Of a stretch of DNA of 64,000 bases, positions 56,156 to 64,000 are shown in pieces; the stretch's first letter is position 1, and each line of letters starts with the position of its first letter. The translations under genes were made by a program, and so were the position numbers. Source of the DNA: Streptomyces sp. WMMC940 (GTDB lineage: Bacteria > Actinomycetota > Actinomycetes > Streptomycetales > Streptomycetaceae); contig NZ_JAPZBC010000001.1 in the NCBI RefSeq assembly GCF_027460265.1, positions 6,457,001 to 6,521,000 on the forward strand. Reading direction: 5' to 3'. The notes under the pieces are model-generated. The model did not search any database. It was not told the origin of the DNA and worked only from the letters and a program-made list of their open reading frames with translations.

Positions 56156-57862
56156 TCAGCCCTCCGCGGGCACCGGTGCCGAGGAGGCGCGTACGGGCGC
56201 GCTCGCCGCCGGTTCCGGGACGGGACCGGTGCGCGGACCTCCCGCAGCGCCGTTTGGGAGTTCCTCGTGCGGCCCGGTCGGCGTCTCGCCGTGACCCGCC
56301 GGCTCGGTCTCCCGCTCCGTGCCCCGCCCGCCCCCGGGCATGTCCGTCGCCCCGGTGTTCTGCCTCTCCGGGAGCAGACGCAGCACGGCCTGCCGGTGTG
56401 CCTCGCTCGCCGCCTCGTCGTACGGGTCGGGCGTCGCGGGCACCTGGAGCCTGAGCACCGCTCCCGTTCCCATCCGGGCGTAACCCCGGCCGGGCGGCAC
56501 GTCGGAGGTGGGGGTGGTGTGCGGGGGAGCGCCGAGCACGCCCTTCACCTGCTCCGGCGTGGTCGGGCCGAGCACGAGCCGGGCGCGTGTGTGCGTGCGC
56601 ACCGTCTCGTTCAGGAACTCGAGGCTGTCGAACTGTTCGGCGACCACCACGGTCACGTGCGCGGCCCGGCCGTGCCTGAGCGGGACCTGCAGGAGCTGCT
56701 GGGGGTCGGGCCGGTCGTCCGCGGCCGCCAGATGCCCGAAGACGCTGGGCCTGTCCACCAGGATGCACAGCGGGCGCCGGGTGTCCTCGGGCGCGGGGTG
56801 ACCCGCCTGCCGCGCCCGGTTGGCCGCGATGAGCCGGCGCTCCGTCTCATGGGCCGCCCACTCCAGACCGGCCAGTGCCCCGGCCAGTCCGCACTCGACG
56901 GCGAGCACGCCTTCGCGGCCCGTCAGACAGGCGTACTCGCCGGTGCCACTGCCCTCCACGACGAGGACGTCCCCGTGCGGCAGCGCCTGCAGGGCGAGGG
57001 AGCGCAGCAGGGAGGTGGTGCCGCTGCCGGGGTGTCCGACGGCCAGCAGATGCGGCTCCGTCGAGCGCGGGCCGGTGCGCCACACCACGGGGGGCGCGTC
57101 CCTCGTGGCGTCGCCGTCGAGGACGGGCACGGTCCGCTGGACGGAGTCCGGGTCGGTGAAGCCGAGGACCAGTTCGCCGGGAGCGGTCACGAAGCGCTGG
57201 GCGGCGATGGTGGTCGGCAGCGGGGGAAGGACGCTCATCAGCAGCTGGTTGGCCTCCTCGTCCCAGGCGAACAGGTACTCGCGGCCGCGGCCCGACTTGG
57301 CGTGGAGCAACTGCTCGATCCGGGCACGGGCCTCTGCCTCGCCGTCGGGGAAGTACGCCGGGTACTTCACCCGCAGCCGGGTCAGCCTGCCGTCCCCGTC
57401 GAACTCGTGGTCGCTGAGCGCCTTCGACCACTCGCCGCCGTGGGCGAAGAGCGGACTCGGATCCTCCGGGACGGAGAAGTACGGCACCAGGGCGTCGTGG
57501 AGCGCCTGGAGTCGCGCGACCTGCGACTCGTCGGGTCCGGTGCGCACCGGCGTGCGCTCCCGTCCCTTCCAGGCCGCGACTCCCATCAGGCCGATCAGCC
57601 CGAGCAGCGGCCCGTACGGGAGGAGGGCGACGGCCAGGACGCAGACCGCCGCCAGGAACAGCGCGGGGCCACGCCGGTCCTTGGGCGTGTCGGCCCACTT
57701 GCGCAGTCCGGCGGCGGCCAGCAGCCGTAGCCCGCGGCTGATCGTGATGAGCGGATGGAGGACGTCGGTGGCGTTGTCGGCGGCCGTCCGCGCCAGCTCA
57801 CGGCTGCGAGCGATCCGGTCGTTGGCGCTGATCGGAATGCGGGGGAGTGGTCGCCGGGCCAC
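56156..57862 (-). CDS. FtsK/TraB-like membrane protein with degenerate Walker A
   Basis: 568 residues. Transmembrane region at about 66-100 (LFLAAVCVLAVALLPYGPLLGLIGLMGVAAW), then a soluble P-loop domain with AVGHPGSGTTSLLRSLALQALPHGD at about 274: the Walker A Lys is Thr. RRPLCILVDRPSVFGHLAAADD resembles Walker B. A C-terminal disordered Gly/Glu/Pro tail follows. It looks like a chromosomal relative of plasmid TraB/FtsK DNA pumps that may bind but not hydrolyse ATP. GTG 57862 has AGGAGAACCAC upstream. Co-oriented with the 64-residue membrane protein. Confidence 0.75.
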   Translation of the reverse strand: MARRPLPRIPISANDRIARSRELARTAADNATDVLHPLITISRGLRLLAAAGLRKWADTPKDRRGPALFLAAVCVLAVALLPYGPLLGLIGLMGVAAWKGRERTPVRTGPDESQVARLQALHDALVPYFSVPEDPSPLFAHGGEWSKALSDHEFDGDGRLTRLRVKYPAYFPDGEAEARARIEQLLHAKSGRGREYLFAWDEEANQLLMSVLPPLPTTIAAQRFVTAPGELVLGFTDPDSVQRTVPVLDGDATRDAPPVVWRTGPRSTEPHLLAVGHPGSGTTSLLRSLALQALPHGDVLVVEGSGTGEYACLTGREGVLAVECGLAGALAGLEWAAHETERRLIAANRARQAGHPAPEDTRRPLCILVDRPSVFGHLAAADDRPDPQQLLQVPLRHGRAAHVTVVVAEQFDSLEFLNETVRTHTRARLVLGPTTPEQVKGVLGAPPHTTPTSDVPPGRGYARMGTGAVLRLQVPATPDPYDEAASEAHRQAVLRLLPERQNTGATDMPGGGRGTERETEPAGHGETPTGPHEELPNGAAGGPRTGPVPEPAASAPVRASSAPVPAEG

Positions 57863-57909
57863 GTGGTTCTCCTGCTCCTCAGAAGTGTGGGAGGGGTGGT
57901 GCGGGGAGG

Positions 57910-58104
57910 TCAGAACTTGATCCCGCCCAGGAGGCTGGCCAGGCTCGCGCCTCCCGCGGTGATGCTCGGGGCGATGGCCGTGCCCGCGAGGTAGAAGCCG
58001 AAGAGCGCGGAGACCAGCGCGTGCGACGCCTTCAGTCCGTCCTTCTTGAAGAACAGGAAGACGATGATGCCCAGCAGCACGACGCCTGAGATGGACAGAA
58101 TCAT
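57910..58104 (-). CDS. Small two-helix membrane protein
   Basis: 64 residues: TM1 (MILSISGVVLLGIIVFLFF), KKDGLKASHALVSALFGFYLAG with TM2, and a C-terminal short amphipathic stretch. AGGAG lies before ATG 58104. It precedes the FtsK-like gene by 47 nt and is probably co-transcribed. Resembles small transfer/Spd-type membrane proteins of Streptomyces plasmids in size and placement (inference). Confidence 0.75.
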   Translation of the reverse strand: MILSISGVVLLGIIVFLFFKKDGLKASHALVSALFGFYLAGTAIAPSITAGGASLASLLGGIKF

Positions 58105-58164
58105 GAGCGGTTCTCCTGGTTGAGGGGACAGTCACCATGAGTCCTTCCATCCTCACAGAAGGTA

Positions 58165-58210
58165 TCTATACGACAAAAGGTGCATTCGGGTGAAAGTTCG
58201 CCTCTTTCAC
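58165..58210 (-). promoter_or_regulatory. Promoter with overlapping palindromic operator for the 64-residue/FtsK-like unit
   Basis: On the minus strand TTCACC (58194-58189), 18 nt, TATAGA (58170-58165) form a promoter. The perfect dyad GTGAAAG-N7-CTTTCAC (58190-58210) covers the -35 box, so a repressor here would block it. Confidence 0.55.
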
Positions 58211-58248
58211 TGGACCGGCGGATGACGGATCATTGCCGAACGGGTGTT

Positions 58249-58300
58249 GATCTTCGCGGTGCCACTTCGCGTGATCTTCGCCAGGTGCCGCGGGATCTTC
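58249..58300 (+). repeat. Three GATCTTC direct repeats between divergent genes
   Basis: GATCTTC begins at 58249, 58273 and 58294, spaced 24 and 21 bp (about two helical turns each). The first two extend to GATCTTCGC-GGTGCC-like sequence. Reading frame effects are unlikely as no gene is here. Confidence 0.5.
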
Positions 58301-58461
58301 CTCACGGGTCCTGGGGAGTGATGCCCCGTGGGTGGCGCAGTACCCTGTCGGTTCGCTCGTGCGGCGCCGCCCCGCCCTACGAAGCAGCAGGTCAAGCCCC
58401 TATCGGGGGTCCGGGACGCACCGGGCGCCCGTTGTCAGCGCAGTGAAAGGCGGTCCTTCGG

Positions 58462-58854
58462 ATGAGTGAAGCCCCGGATCCCGAGGTGGTCGAGCTGGCC
58501 TCCAGGATCTTCGACCTGGCACGCCAGGGAGACGCCGAGGCCCTCGCCGCCTACGTGGACGCGGGCGTCCCGGCGAACCTCGCCAACGACAAGGGCGACT
58601 CGCTCGTCATGCTCGCCGCCTACCACGGCCACGCAGGCGCGGTGACCGCTCTCCTGGCGCGCGGTGCCGACGCGGACCGCGCCAACGACCGCGGCCAGAC
58701 ACCTCTCGCCGGTGCCGTCTTCAAGGGCGAGGACGGGGTGATCCGGGCTCTGCTGGACGGTGGAGCCGACCCGGAGGCGGGAACTCCGTCCGCGGTGGAT
58801 ACCGCGCGGATGTTTGGGAAGACAGACCTCCTGGAGCTGTTCGGCGCCCGGTGA
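58462..58854 (+). CDS. Ankyrin-repeat protein
   Basis: 130 residues, soluble. Three ankyrin repeats: AEALAAYVDAGVPANLANDKGDSLVMLAAYHGHAGAVTALLARGADADRANDRGQTPLAGAVFKGEDGVIRALLDGGADPEAGTPSAVDTARMFGK region, with the ADxxxNDxGxTPL pattern. A short protein-protein adaptor of unknown partner. ATG 58462; weak AAGG upstream. Divergent from the FtsK-like unit across 357 bp that hold palindromes and repeats. Confidence 0.87.
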   Translation: MSEAPDPEVVELASRIFDLARQGDAEALAAYVDAGVPANLANDKGDSLVMLAAYHGHAGAVTALLARGADADRANDRGQTPLAGAVFKGEDGVIRALLDGGADPEAGTPSAVDTARMFGKTDLLELFGAR

Positions 58855-58968
58855 ACGGGAGTTGAACGCGAGGCGGAACAGTCGCCCTAAATGTGGTCGC
58901 GGCGACGAAATGGCTGGGTCATCATGACGTCGGGCCCGCAGGGGGCCACCGACGAGAGGCAGAGGAAG

Positions 58969-59025
58969 ATGGTTTGCACCAAGCGGAAGACGACGGGCAG
59001 CCGATCATGTTGCCGCGTGGCCTAG
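58969..59025 (+). CDS. Candidate short ORF before the HEAT-like gene
   Basis: 18 codons: MVCTKRKTTGSRSCCRVA, stop TAG at 59023-59025, with AGAGGAAG directly before ATG 58969. An in-frame ATG at 58924 would give 33 codons. It is Cys- and basic-rich and ends 48 nt before the next gene, so it may be a leader peptide. Speculative. Confidence 0.35.
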   Translation: MVCTKRKTTGSRSCCRVA

Positions 59026-59073
59026 GCGAACACACCCCCGGTCGCGTCGACAGCTTGATGTGAGGCACTTTCC

Positions 59074-60492
59074 ATGTTCGAACCAGTCATAGCGCCGAGC
59101 GGCACCTTGCTCGGCCTGCTGCAGAGGGGCCGCGGCGACGGCACGCTGCACGCGCTCGCCGCGCCACGCGCCGAAGCCCTCGCTGCCCTCAACCACTGCG
59201 TGCTCCACGACCCCCGCCACGACTGGCAGGTGGAGAACCGCTCCCTCTACTACGCCCGCCTCTTCCTGGACCTGGGCGGGGGCCTCGACGAGATCGAGGC
59301 CCACCTCTTCGCCGCCGAGGACCACCTCGACACCGAGGACACCCGGACCGGGCTCGCGCTCTCCGTGCTGGGCCACCTGGCCTCGTACGGACGCGACGAC
59401 TCGCTGGTGCTGCTGCGCAGGTACGCGGCGACCGGCGCCAACTGGGCCTGGGCCCTCGACGAGCTCGCCCTGCGCGACGACGACTCCGGGCTCCGCTCAC
59501 TCGCGGGAGCCGTGCTCGGCCGCTTCCCGGCCACCCCGGCAGGCGACGCCGAGCTGGCCGCCGCCGTGCGCGACGCGTTCGAGCCGAGGCCGTGGCGGCT
59601 CTGGGCCGAGGACCGCCGGGAGGCGGTCGGCGCCCGGGTGCGCGCCGCCCGGGAACGCGGGTCCTTCGACCGCTGGCAGCGCCAGATGCGGCCCACGGGG
59701 CCGCGCCCCGGCTGGAGTGTCGAGTCGGTCCTCGACTGGGCCCAGCAGAGCCTGGAGCGCGGCAGCGCTCTGCACGTGCCCGCGGCGCGCTGTCTCGGCG
59801 CCGTCGCCGGACCCGACGACCGGCCGCTGATCGCCGAGGCCGCACGCGGTGGGCCCGACGGCGCACGCTGCGCCGCCCTGCACTACCTGGCGGAGATGCG
59901 CGATCCCGCCGTCCTCGATCTCATCGAGGCCGCGGCCGCCGACCCTTCCCGTACCGTCGCCGAAGCCGCCGTCGCCGCGTTCGAGCGGATGTGCGGCGGC
60001 GACGCCGTCGACCGGGCGCGTGGCTGGATCCACCGTCCCGACGCGCTCGGCGCCTCCGCCGCAGGCGTCCTCGCCTGTCGGGGCGGCGCCCAGGACAGCG
60101 AGCTCGTCCTCGGCGCACTCCGCGAGACCGTCCGCGCCGAAGGACCCGACGCCCCCCTGCTGTGGGTCCTCGTCGACGGCACCGGCCGGCTGGGCATCGG
60201 CTGCGCCGCACCCGTGCTGCGCCACGTCTACCGCGAGACCGCCTCCTCCCAGTTGCGCGGCCGCACGGCCCGCGCCCTGGCCGCCACCGACCCCTCCTTC
60301 GCGACCGGCTTCGCCGTCGAATGCCTGTGGGACTGCGAGGAGACCACGAGAGAGGTCGCCGCACTGCACGCCGAGACCGGTGACGCACGCGTCGCCGAGC
60401 GTCTCCGCCGGCTCGCCGCCGACCCGGCGGAGGAGGCCGAGGTGCAGACGGCCGTCCGCAGCCGTATCGCGCCGGAAGCCCCTCCACGCTGA
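59074..60492 (+). CDS. HEAT-like helical repeat protein
   Basis: 472 residues, no membrane segment. Repeating helical pairs (for example ALSVLGHLASYGRDDSLVLLRRYA, VPAARCLGAVAGPDDRPLIAEAARGG, ALHYLAEMRDPAVLDLIEAAAADPSRTVAEAAVAAFERM) suggest an ARM/HEAT solenoid. Function unknown; such proteins are scaffolds. ATG 59074 has GAGG upstream. A strong hairpin terminator follows. Confidence 0.75.
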   Translation: MFEPVIAPSGTLLGLLQRGRGDGTLHALAAPRAEALAALNHCVLHDPRHDWQVENRSLYYARLFLDLGGGLDEIEAHLFAAEDHLDTEDTRTGLALSVLGHLASYGRDDSLVLLRRYAATGANWAWALDELALRDDDSGLRSLAGAVLGRFPATPAGDAELAAAVRDAFEPRPWRLWAEDRREAVGARVRAARERGSFDRWQRQMRPTGPRPGWSVESVLDWAQQSLERGSALHVPAARCLGAVAGPDDRPLIAEAARGGPDGARCAALHYLAEMRDPAVLDLIEAAAADPSRTVAEAAVAAFERMCGGDAVDRARGWIHRPDALGASAAGVLACRGGAQDSELVLGALRETVRAEGPDAPLLWVLVDGTGRLGIGCAAPVLRHVYRETASSQLRGRTARALAATDPSFATGFAVECLWDCEETTREVAALHAETGDARVAERLRRLAADPAEEAEVQTAVRSRIAPEAPPR

Positions 60493-60496
60493 CCTG

Positions 60497-60536
60497 ACGC
60501 GCCGCGGTGCCCGCTGACCGGCGCACCGCGGCGCGT
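60497..60536 (+). terminator. Terminator after the HEAT-like gene
   Basis: Perfect 14-bp stem ACGCGCCGCGGTGC (60497-60510) and GCACCGCGGCGCGT (60523-60536), 12-nt loop. Confidence 0.75.
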
Positions 60537-60895
60537 GGAGCGGAGCAACCGGCGAACCGGTCCGCGCCGGGCCACCACCGTGCGGTGCGCTGACGGGCCG
60601 CGGGGCGGGCCGAGCGAGGGCCGGTCCGGGCGAGCGGGCCAGGTCGGCTCGCCCGGCTCGGCGGCGGTTCGGGCTCCCTTGCCCCTCGGCTCGTCGGCGA
60701 CGCGCGCCTCCCGCCGCTGCCGAGGAGACCGGCGGCCGAAAACACTGTGGGATCGTGGCCGGAACGGGCACGCCGGGGCAACGGGGGGCAGGTCCGGTGG
60801 GTACACGCCGGTCGGGGTCAAACGCTCATGGGACGTTCGACGCGCGGAAAGATCCACGTTGGCCGCGCCACCCCCGGCGGGACGAGAACACGATT
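60537..60895. other. Gene-free interval before the glycosyltransferase operon
   Basis: 359 bp without a supported gene. The downstream operon promoter should lie here; I could not pick one out with confidence. Confidence 0.4.
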
Positions 60896-62011
60896 ATGCG
60901 TGTCGTCATCGTCACCGAATCCTTTCCACCCGACGTCAACGGTGTGGCGCACTGCGCCCTGCAGACCGCCCGGCATCTCGCCGCGCGCGGCCACGACCCC
61001 CTCGTCATCGCCCCGGCCGTGGCCGGACCCGACGCCGCCGCCCCCTGCCCGGTCGTGCGCGTGCCGTCCCTGCCCCTGCCCGGCTACCCCCAGGTCCGGG
61101 TCGCGCTGCCCAGCCGGCGGCTGGCCGCGGCGCTCACCGCGCACCGGGCCGATGTCGTCCACCTCGCCAGCCCGTTCGTGCTCGGCGTGCGCGGCATGGG
61201 CGTCGCCGCCAGGCTCGGGCTCCCCGCCGTCGCCGTCTACCAGACCGACCTCGCCGGCTACGCCCGTACGTACATGGGCGCGGGGGAGAACACGGCCTGG
61301 CGGCGCATCCGCACCGTCCACACGGCCGCGGACCGGACCCTGGCACCGTCCAGTGCCGCCGTCCGCGACCTGGAGGAGCACGGCGTGCCGCGGGTGCGGC
61401 TGTGGCCGCGCGGGGTGGACACCGTACGGTTCCGGCCCGAGCTGAGGGACGAGTCGCTGCGAAGGGAACTCGCCCCGCGCGGCGAGACGATCGTCGGCTA
61501 CGTCGGCCGGCTCGCACCGGAGAAGTGCGTCGAGCTGCTCTCCGGGGTCTGCGCGCTCCCGGGTGTCAAGGTCGTCGTCGTGGGCGACGGGCCCAGCGGC
61601 GCCACGCTGCAGAGCTCACTGCCGGGGGCCGTGTTCCTCGGCCGTCGCACGGGCGACGACCTGGCGAGGATCTTCGCCTCGCTCGACGTGTTCGCCCACA
61701 CCGGCCCGTACGAGACGTTCTGCCAGACCGTGCAGGAGGCCATGGCCAGCGGCCTGCCGGTCGTCGCGCCCGCGGCCGGCGGCCCGCTCGACCTCGTCGA
61801 CCACGGCCGGACCGGTTTCCTCGTACCCCCGCACGACGCGGTTGAGGTGCGGGACGCGGTGGCGGCCCTCGTGGCCGACCCGGCGCGGAGACGGGCGTAC
61901 GGCCGCGCCGCCCGGGCCACCGTGGAGGGCAGGACCTGGGCCGCCGTCGGCGACCAGCTCCTGGGCCACTACGCCGAGGTGCTCCGCGAGCGCACGGCGG
62001 TGGCGGCATGA
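60896..62011 (+). CDS. GT-B glycosyltransferase, PimB/MgtA-like
   Basis: 371 residues of GT4. MRVVIVTESFPPDVNGVAH N-terminus, central VGYVGRLAPEKCVELL, and the nucleotide-sugar region GPYETFCQTVQEAMASGLPVVAPAAGGPLDLV with EAMASG motif (E7xE pattern ETFCQTVQE). It likely transfers mannose from GDP-mannose to a lipid acceptor, as PimB/MgtA do. ATG 60896 starts the conserved fold; no clear Shine-Dalgarno. Overlaps the next gene by four bases. Confidence 0.87.
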   Translation: MRVVIVTESFPPDVNGVAHCALQTARHLAARGHDPLVIAPAVAGPDAAAPCPVVRVPSLPLPGYPQVRVALPSRRLAAALTAHRADVVHLASPFVLGVRGMGVAARLGLPAVAVYQTDLAGYARTYMGAGENTAWRRIRTVHTAADRTLAPSSAAVRDLEEHGVPRVRLWPRGVDTVRFRPELRDESLRRELAPRGETIVGYVGRLAPEKCVELLSGVCALPGVKVVVVGDGPSGATLQSSLPGAVFLGRRTGDDLARIFASLDVFAHTGPYETFCQTVQEAMASGLPVVAPAAGGPLDLVDHGRTGFLVPPHDAVEVRDAVAALVADPARRRAYGRAARATVEGRTWAAVGDQLLGHYAEVLRERTAVAA

Positions 62012-63234
62012 GCGCGGCGGGCGGCACGAGCGGCGCCGGCCGCGCGGTCCGAACCCACGGCGCACACCGCGCGGACGACGCGCGCGGGCTGCGGATCGTA
62101 CGGCTCGCCAACTTCGTCACACCGTCCTCCGGCGGGCTGCGCACCGCGCTGCACGAGCTGGGACGCGGCTATCTGGCGGCCGGCCACGAGCCGGTGCTGG
62201 TGATCCCCGGCGACACCGAGAGCGACGAACGCACGGCGCAGGGGCGGGTCGTCACCGTGCCCGGGCCCGAGCTGCCGGGCACCGGCGGGTACCGGGTCCT
62301 CGCCGGCCGGACCCGGCTGCGCACCCTCCTGGAGGAGCTGGCCCCCGACCGGCTGGAGGTCTGCGACCGGACCACGCTGCGCTGGACCGGGGAGTGGGCA
62401 CGGCGCCGCCGCGTTCCCTCGGTCATGGTGTCCCACGAGACCGCCGACGGCGTGCTGCGCACCTGGGGTGTCCCCGGGGCGTTCGCCGAGGGCGCCGCCG
62501 ACCGGCTGAACAGGCGCAGTGCCTGGTCGTACTCGCGGATCGTCTGCACCACGGAGTGGGCCGAGCGCGAGTTCGTCCGGATCGGCGCGCGGAACGTGGT
62601 GCGCGCGCCCCTCGGCGTCGAACTCGACCGCTGCCGGCCGGGACGCCGCAGCCGGGTGCTCCGCGCCCGCTACACGGAGGGCGCCGACGTCCTGCTGATG
62701 CTCTGCTCCCGGCTCTCCGTGGAGAAGCGTCCCGGCATGGCCCTGGACGCACTCGCCGGGCTGCGCGGGAGCGGGGTGCGGGCGGCCCTCGTGGTGGCGG
62801 GGGAGGGCCCGCTGCGCGCCGGACTGGTCCGGCGCGCGCGCGAGGAGCGGCTGCCCGTGCACTTCCTCGGCCATGTCTCCGACCGCGAGGCCCTGGCCGA
62901 CCTCCAGGCCGCGGCGGACATCTGCCTGGCGCCCGGTCCCGCCGAGACCTTCGGGCTGTCCGCGCTGGAGGCGCTCGCCTGCGGCACACCGGTCGTCGCC
63001 AGCGCGTCCTCGGCCCTGCCCGAGGTCGTCGGCGACGCGGGGATCGCCGCCCACGACAGACCGGAGGCCTTCGCCGACGCGGTCCGGGAACTCCTCGCCC
63101 GCGCCGAGGGCCCGCGCCGCGCCGCCGCCCGCGCCAGGGCTGAACTCTTCGGCTGGAACCGTGCGGTCGCGGCCTTCCTCGCCGCCCACGACGCCCCCAC
63201 CGGGGTCGCGGGCCGCCCGGGTACGGCGACATGA
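62008..63234 (+). CDS. GT-B glycosyltransferase
   Basis: 408 residues of GT4. After a 25-residue disordered head comes LRIVRLANFVTPSSGGLRTALHELGRGYL; LLMLCSRLSVEKRPGMALDAL and the E7xE region APGPAETFGLSALEALACGTPVVASASSALPEVV. Similar architecture to lipoglycan or antibiotic glycosyltransferases. Coupled (ATGA) to the gene before and after. Confidence 0.87.
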   Translation: MSAAGGTSGAGRAVRTHGAHRADDARGLRIVRLANFVTPSSGGLRTALHELGRGYLAAGHEPVLVIPGDTESDERTAQGRVVTVPGPELPGTGGYRVLAGRTRLRTLLEELAPDRLEVCDRTTLRWTGEWARRRRVPSVMVSHETADGVLRTWGVPGAFAEGAADRLNRRSAWSYSRIVCTTEWAEREFVRIGARNVVRAPLGVELDRCRPGRRSRVLRARYTEGADVLLMLCSRLSVEKRPGMALDALAGLRGSGVRAALVVAGEGPLRAGLVRRAREERLPVHFLGHVSDREALADLQAAADICLAPGPAETFGLSALEALACGTPVVASASSALPEVVGDAGIAAHDRPEAFADAVRELLARAEGPRRAAARARAELFGWNRAVAAFLAAHDAPTGVAGRPGTAT

Positions 63235-64000
63235 CCACCGAGCTGGTCCCACCCCTCCGCGCTGCGGCGGCGGACGTCGGGCGCGGTACGGACATGCCCG
63301 CCCGGGACGACGGGCACACGCCGGCCGGGCCCGGTGCGGGCGATGCGGCTGTGGGAGTGGGGACCTCGCCCGGCGCCGGGGAGACGCCAGTCGGCCTGGT
63401 GGCCGTCGCCGGTTCCGCGGGCGTGACCCTTGCCGAGGACCCGGTGGCCGTTCCTCCCGGCTCCGAGGACCGGGCGGCCGCGGTGCTGACGCCACCCGTG
63501 GCGGGCGGCTCGGTCCGTCGCGGACGCTCCGGCGGCGAACCGGCCGCCGGCCCCGTACCCGGGCCGTGTGCCGGTGCCCGCGCGGGCGACCTGTCCCGGG
63601 CACTCGTCCCCGCGTCCGGAGCGGGTTCGGTGTCTGCGGCTGTGGGTGTGGTGTCCGGTGCGGGTTCGGTGCCCGGAGTCGTGGGCGTTGTGCCCGGTGC
63701 GGCGATCGCGCACGCGGCCATGACCGCCGGGCGTGTTCCGCGCTTCGCCGCCCTCGGCGATTCGCTCACCGAAGGCGTCGGCGACCGCGTCGACGGGGCG
63801 TGGCGCGGCTGGGCCGCGCTGCTGGCCGAGGGGCTCGGCACGACCGGTGAGCCCGCGGAGTTCCGCAACTTCGCGGTCAGCGGTGCCCTCGCCCGCGATG
63901 TACGAGAGACCCAGGTCCCGGCCGCCCTTGCGTACGCGCCCGACCTCGCCTCCGTCATCGTCGGCGTGAACGACACCCTCCGGCACACCTTCGACATCCG
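63231..64000 (+). CDS. SGNH/GDSL hydrolase, truncated by the window end
   Basis: ATG at 63231 overlaps the preceding stop (ATGA). The frame stays open through 63719 as a low-complexity Gly/Ala/Val/Pro region (about 163 codons), then MTAGRVPRFAALGDSLTEGVGD (block I Ser at about 177), EFRNFAVSGALARDV and VIVGVNDTLRHTF (Asn/Gly blocks). The ATG at 63720 starts the recognisable domain and is the alternative start. The rest lies beyond the window. Probable esterase acting with the glycosyltransferases. Confidence 0.7.
   Translation, partial: MTTELVPPLRAAAADVGRGTDMPARDDGHTPAGPGAGDAAVGVGTSPGAGETPVGLVAVAGSAGVTLAEDPVAVPPGSEDRAAAVLTPPVAGGSVRRGRSGGEPAAGPVPGPCAGARAGDLSRALVPASGAGSVSAAVGVVSGAGSVPGVVGVVPGAAIAHAAMTAGRVPRFAALGDSLTEGVGDRVDGAWRGWAALLAEGLGTTGEPAEFRNFAVSGALARDVRETQVPAALAYAPDLASVIVGVNDTLRHTFDI

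Overview
The window is a 64 kb stretch of high-GC actinobacterial chromosome, almost certainly Streptomyces. The evidence is very high GC at third codon positions, frequent GTG starts, many ATGA/GTGA overlaps, an rbpA gene with a SigR-type promoter, a conservon-like cvnABC set, a GuaB1-type IMPDH-related gene, and the order metK-priA-fmt-rsmB-rpe followed by rib, his and ppm1 genes. That order resembles the S. coelicolor core arm, from memory. No rRNA, tRNA, IS element, prophage or CRISPR array was seen.

Layout. 1-8641 holds housekeeping genes: the metK 3' end, a helicase-degenerate priA, fmt, rsmB, rpe and a SorC-type regulator. 9068-15556 is an accessory block: an amidohydrolase abutting a glutamine-synthetase-like gene (the two halves of fungal FluG), a lipoprotein RNase Sa homologue with its barstar, guaB1, and an SGNH esterase. 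15819-19390 is a conservon-like sensor kinase/Roadblock/DUF742 operon with no cvnD GTPase. 19636-24390 is the most coherent metabolic island: a cationic-type amino-acid permease, an Lrp/AsnC regulator, a DavA-like amidase and a DavB-like lysine 2-monooxygenase. Both promoters of this island carry the same CGCAA half-sites.

24596-29567 has a DUF5995 protein, a secreted GH6 enzyme, the relic of a uracil/xanthine permease, and a divergent MFS/ROK pair sharing a perfect palindrome. 30030-34520 is an FMN-riboswitch-controlled riboflavin operon (ribD-ribE-ribM-ribBA-ribH) followed by hisE-hisG. 35764-38896 has a PH-domain protein and two overlapping CorC/CNNM-type genes behind a structured leader that buries their Shine-Dalgarno sequence. 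38987-48487 contains an orphan EccA-like AAA+ ATPase, a uridine-kinase-like P-loop protein, a Tat-exported C39-like peptidase, an acyl-CoA dehydrogenase, small conserved proteins, a second AsnC regulator and a YtcJ-like amidohydrolase.

48996-55888 has ppm1 (polyprenol-phosphate mannose synthase), fxsA, rbpA, an MFS-gdpD-yczE operon and the divergent MocR/YczR regulator with repeated operators. 56156-58104 encodes an FtsK/TraB-like membrane protein whose Walker A lacks its lysine, plus a 64-residue membrane protein. An ankyrin protein, a HEAT-like protein and a three-gene overlapping operon of two GT-B glycosyltransferases and an SGNH hydrolase (cut by the window end) finish the region.

All functional assignments rest on reading the translated sequences and on remembered family features. 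No database search was run.
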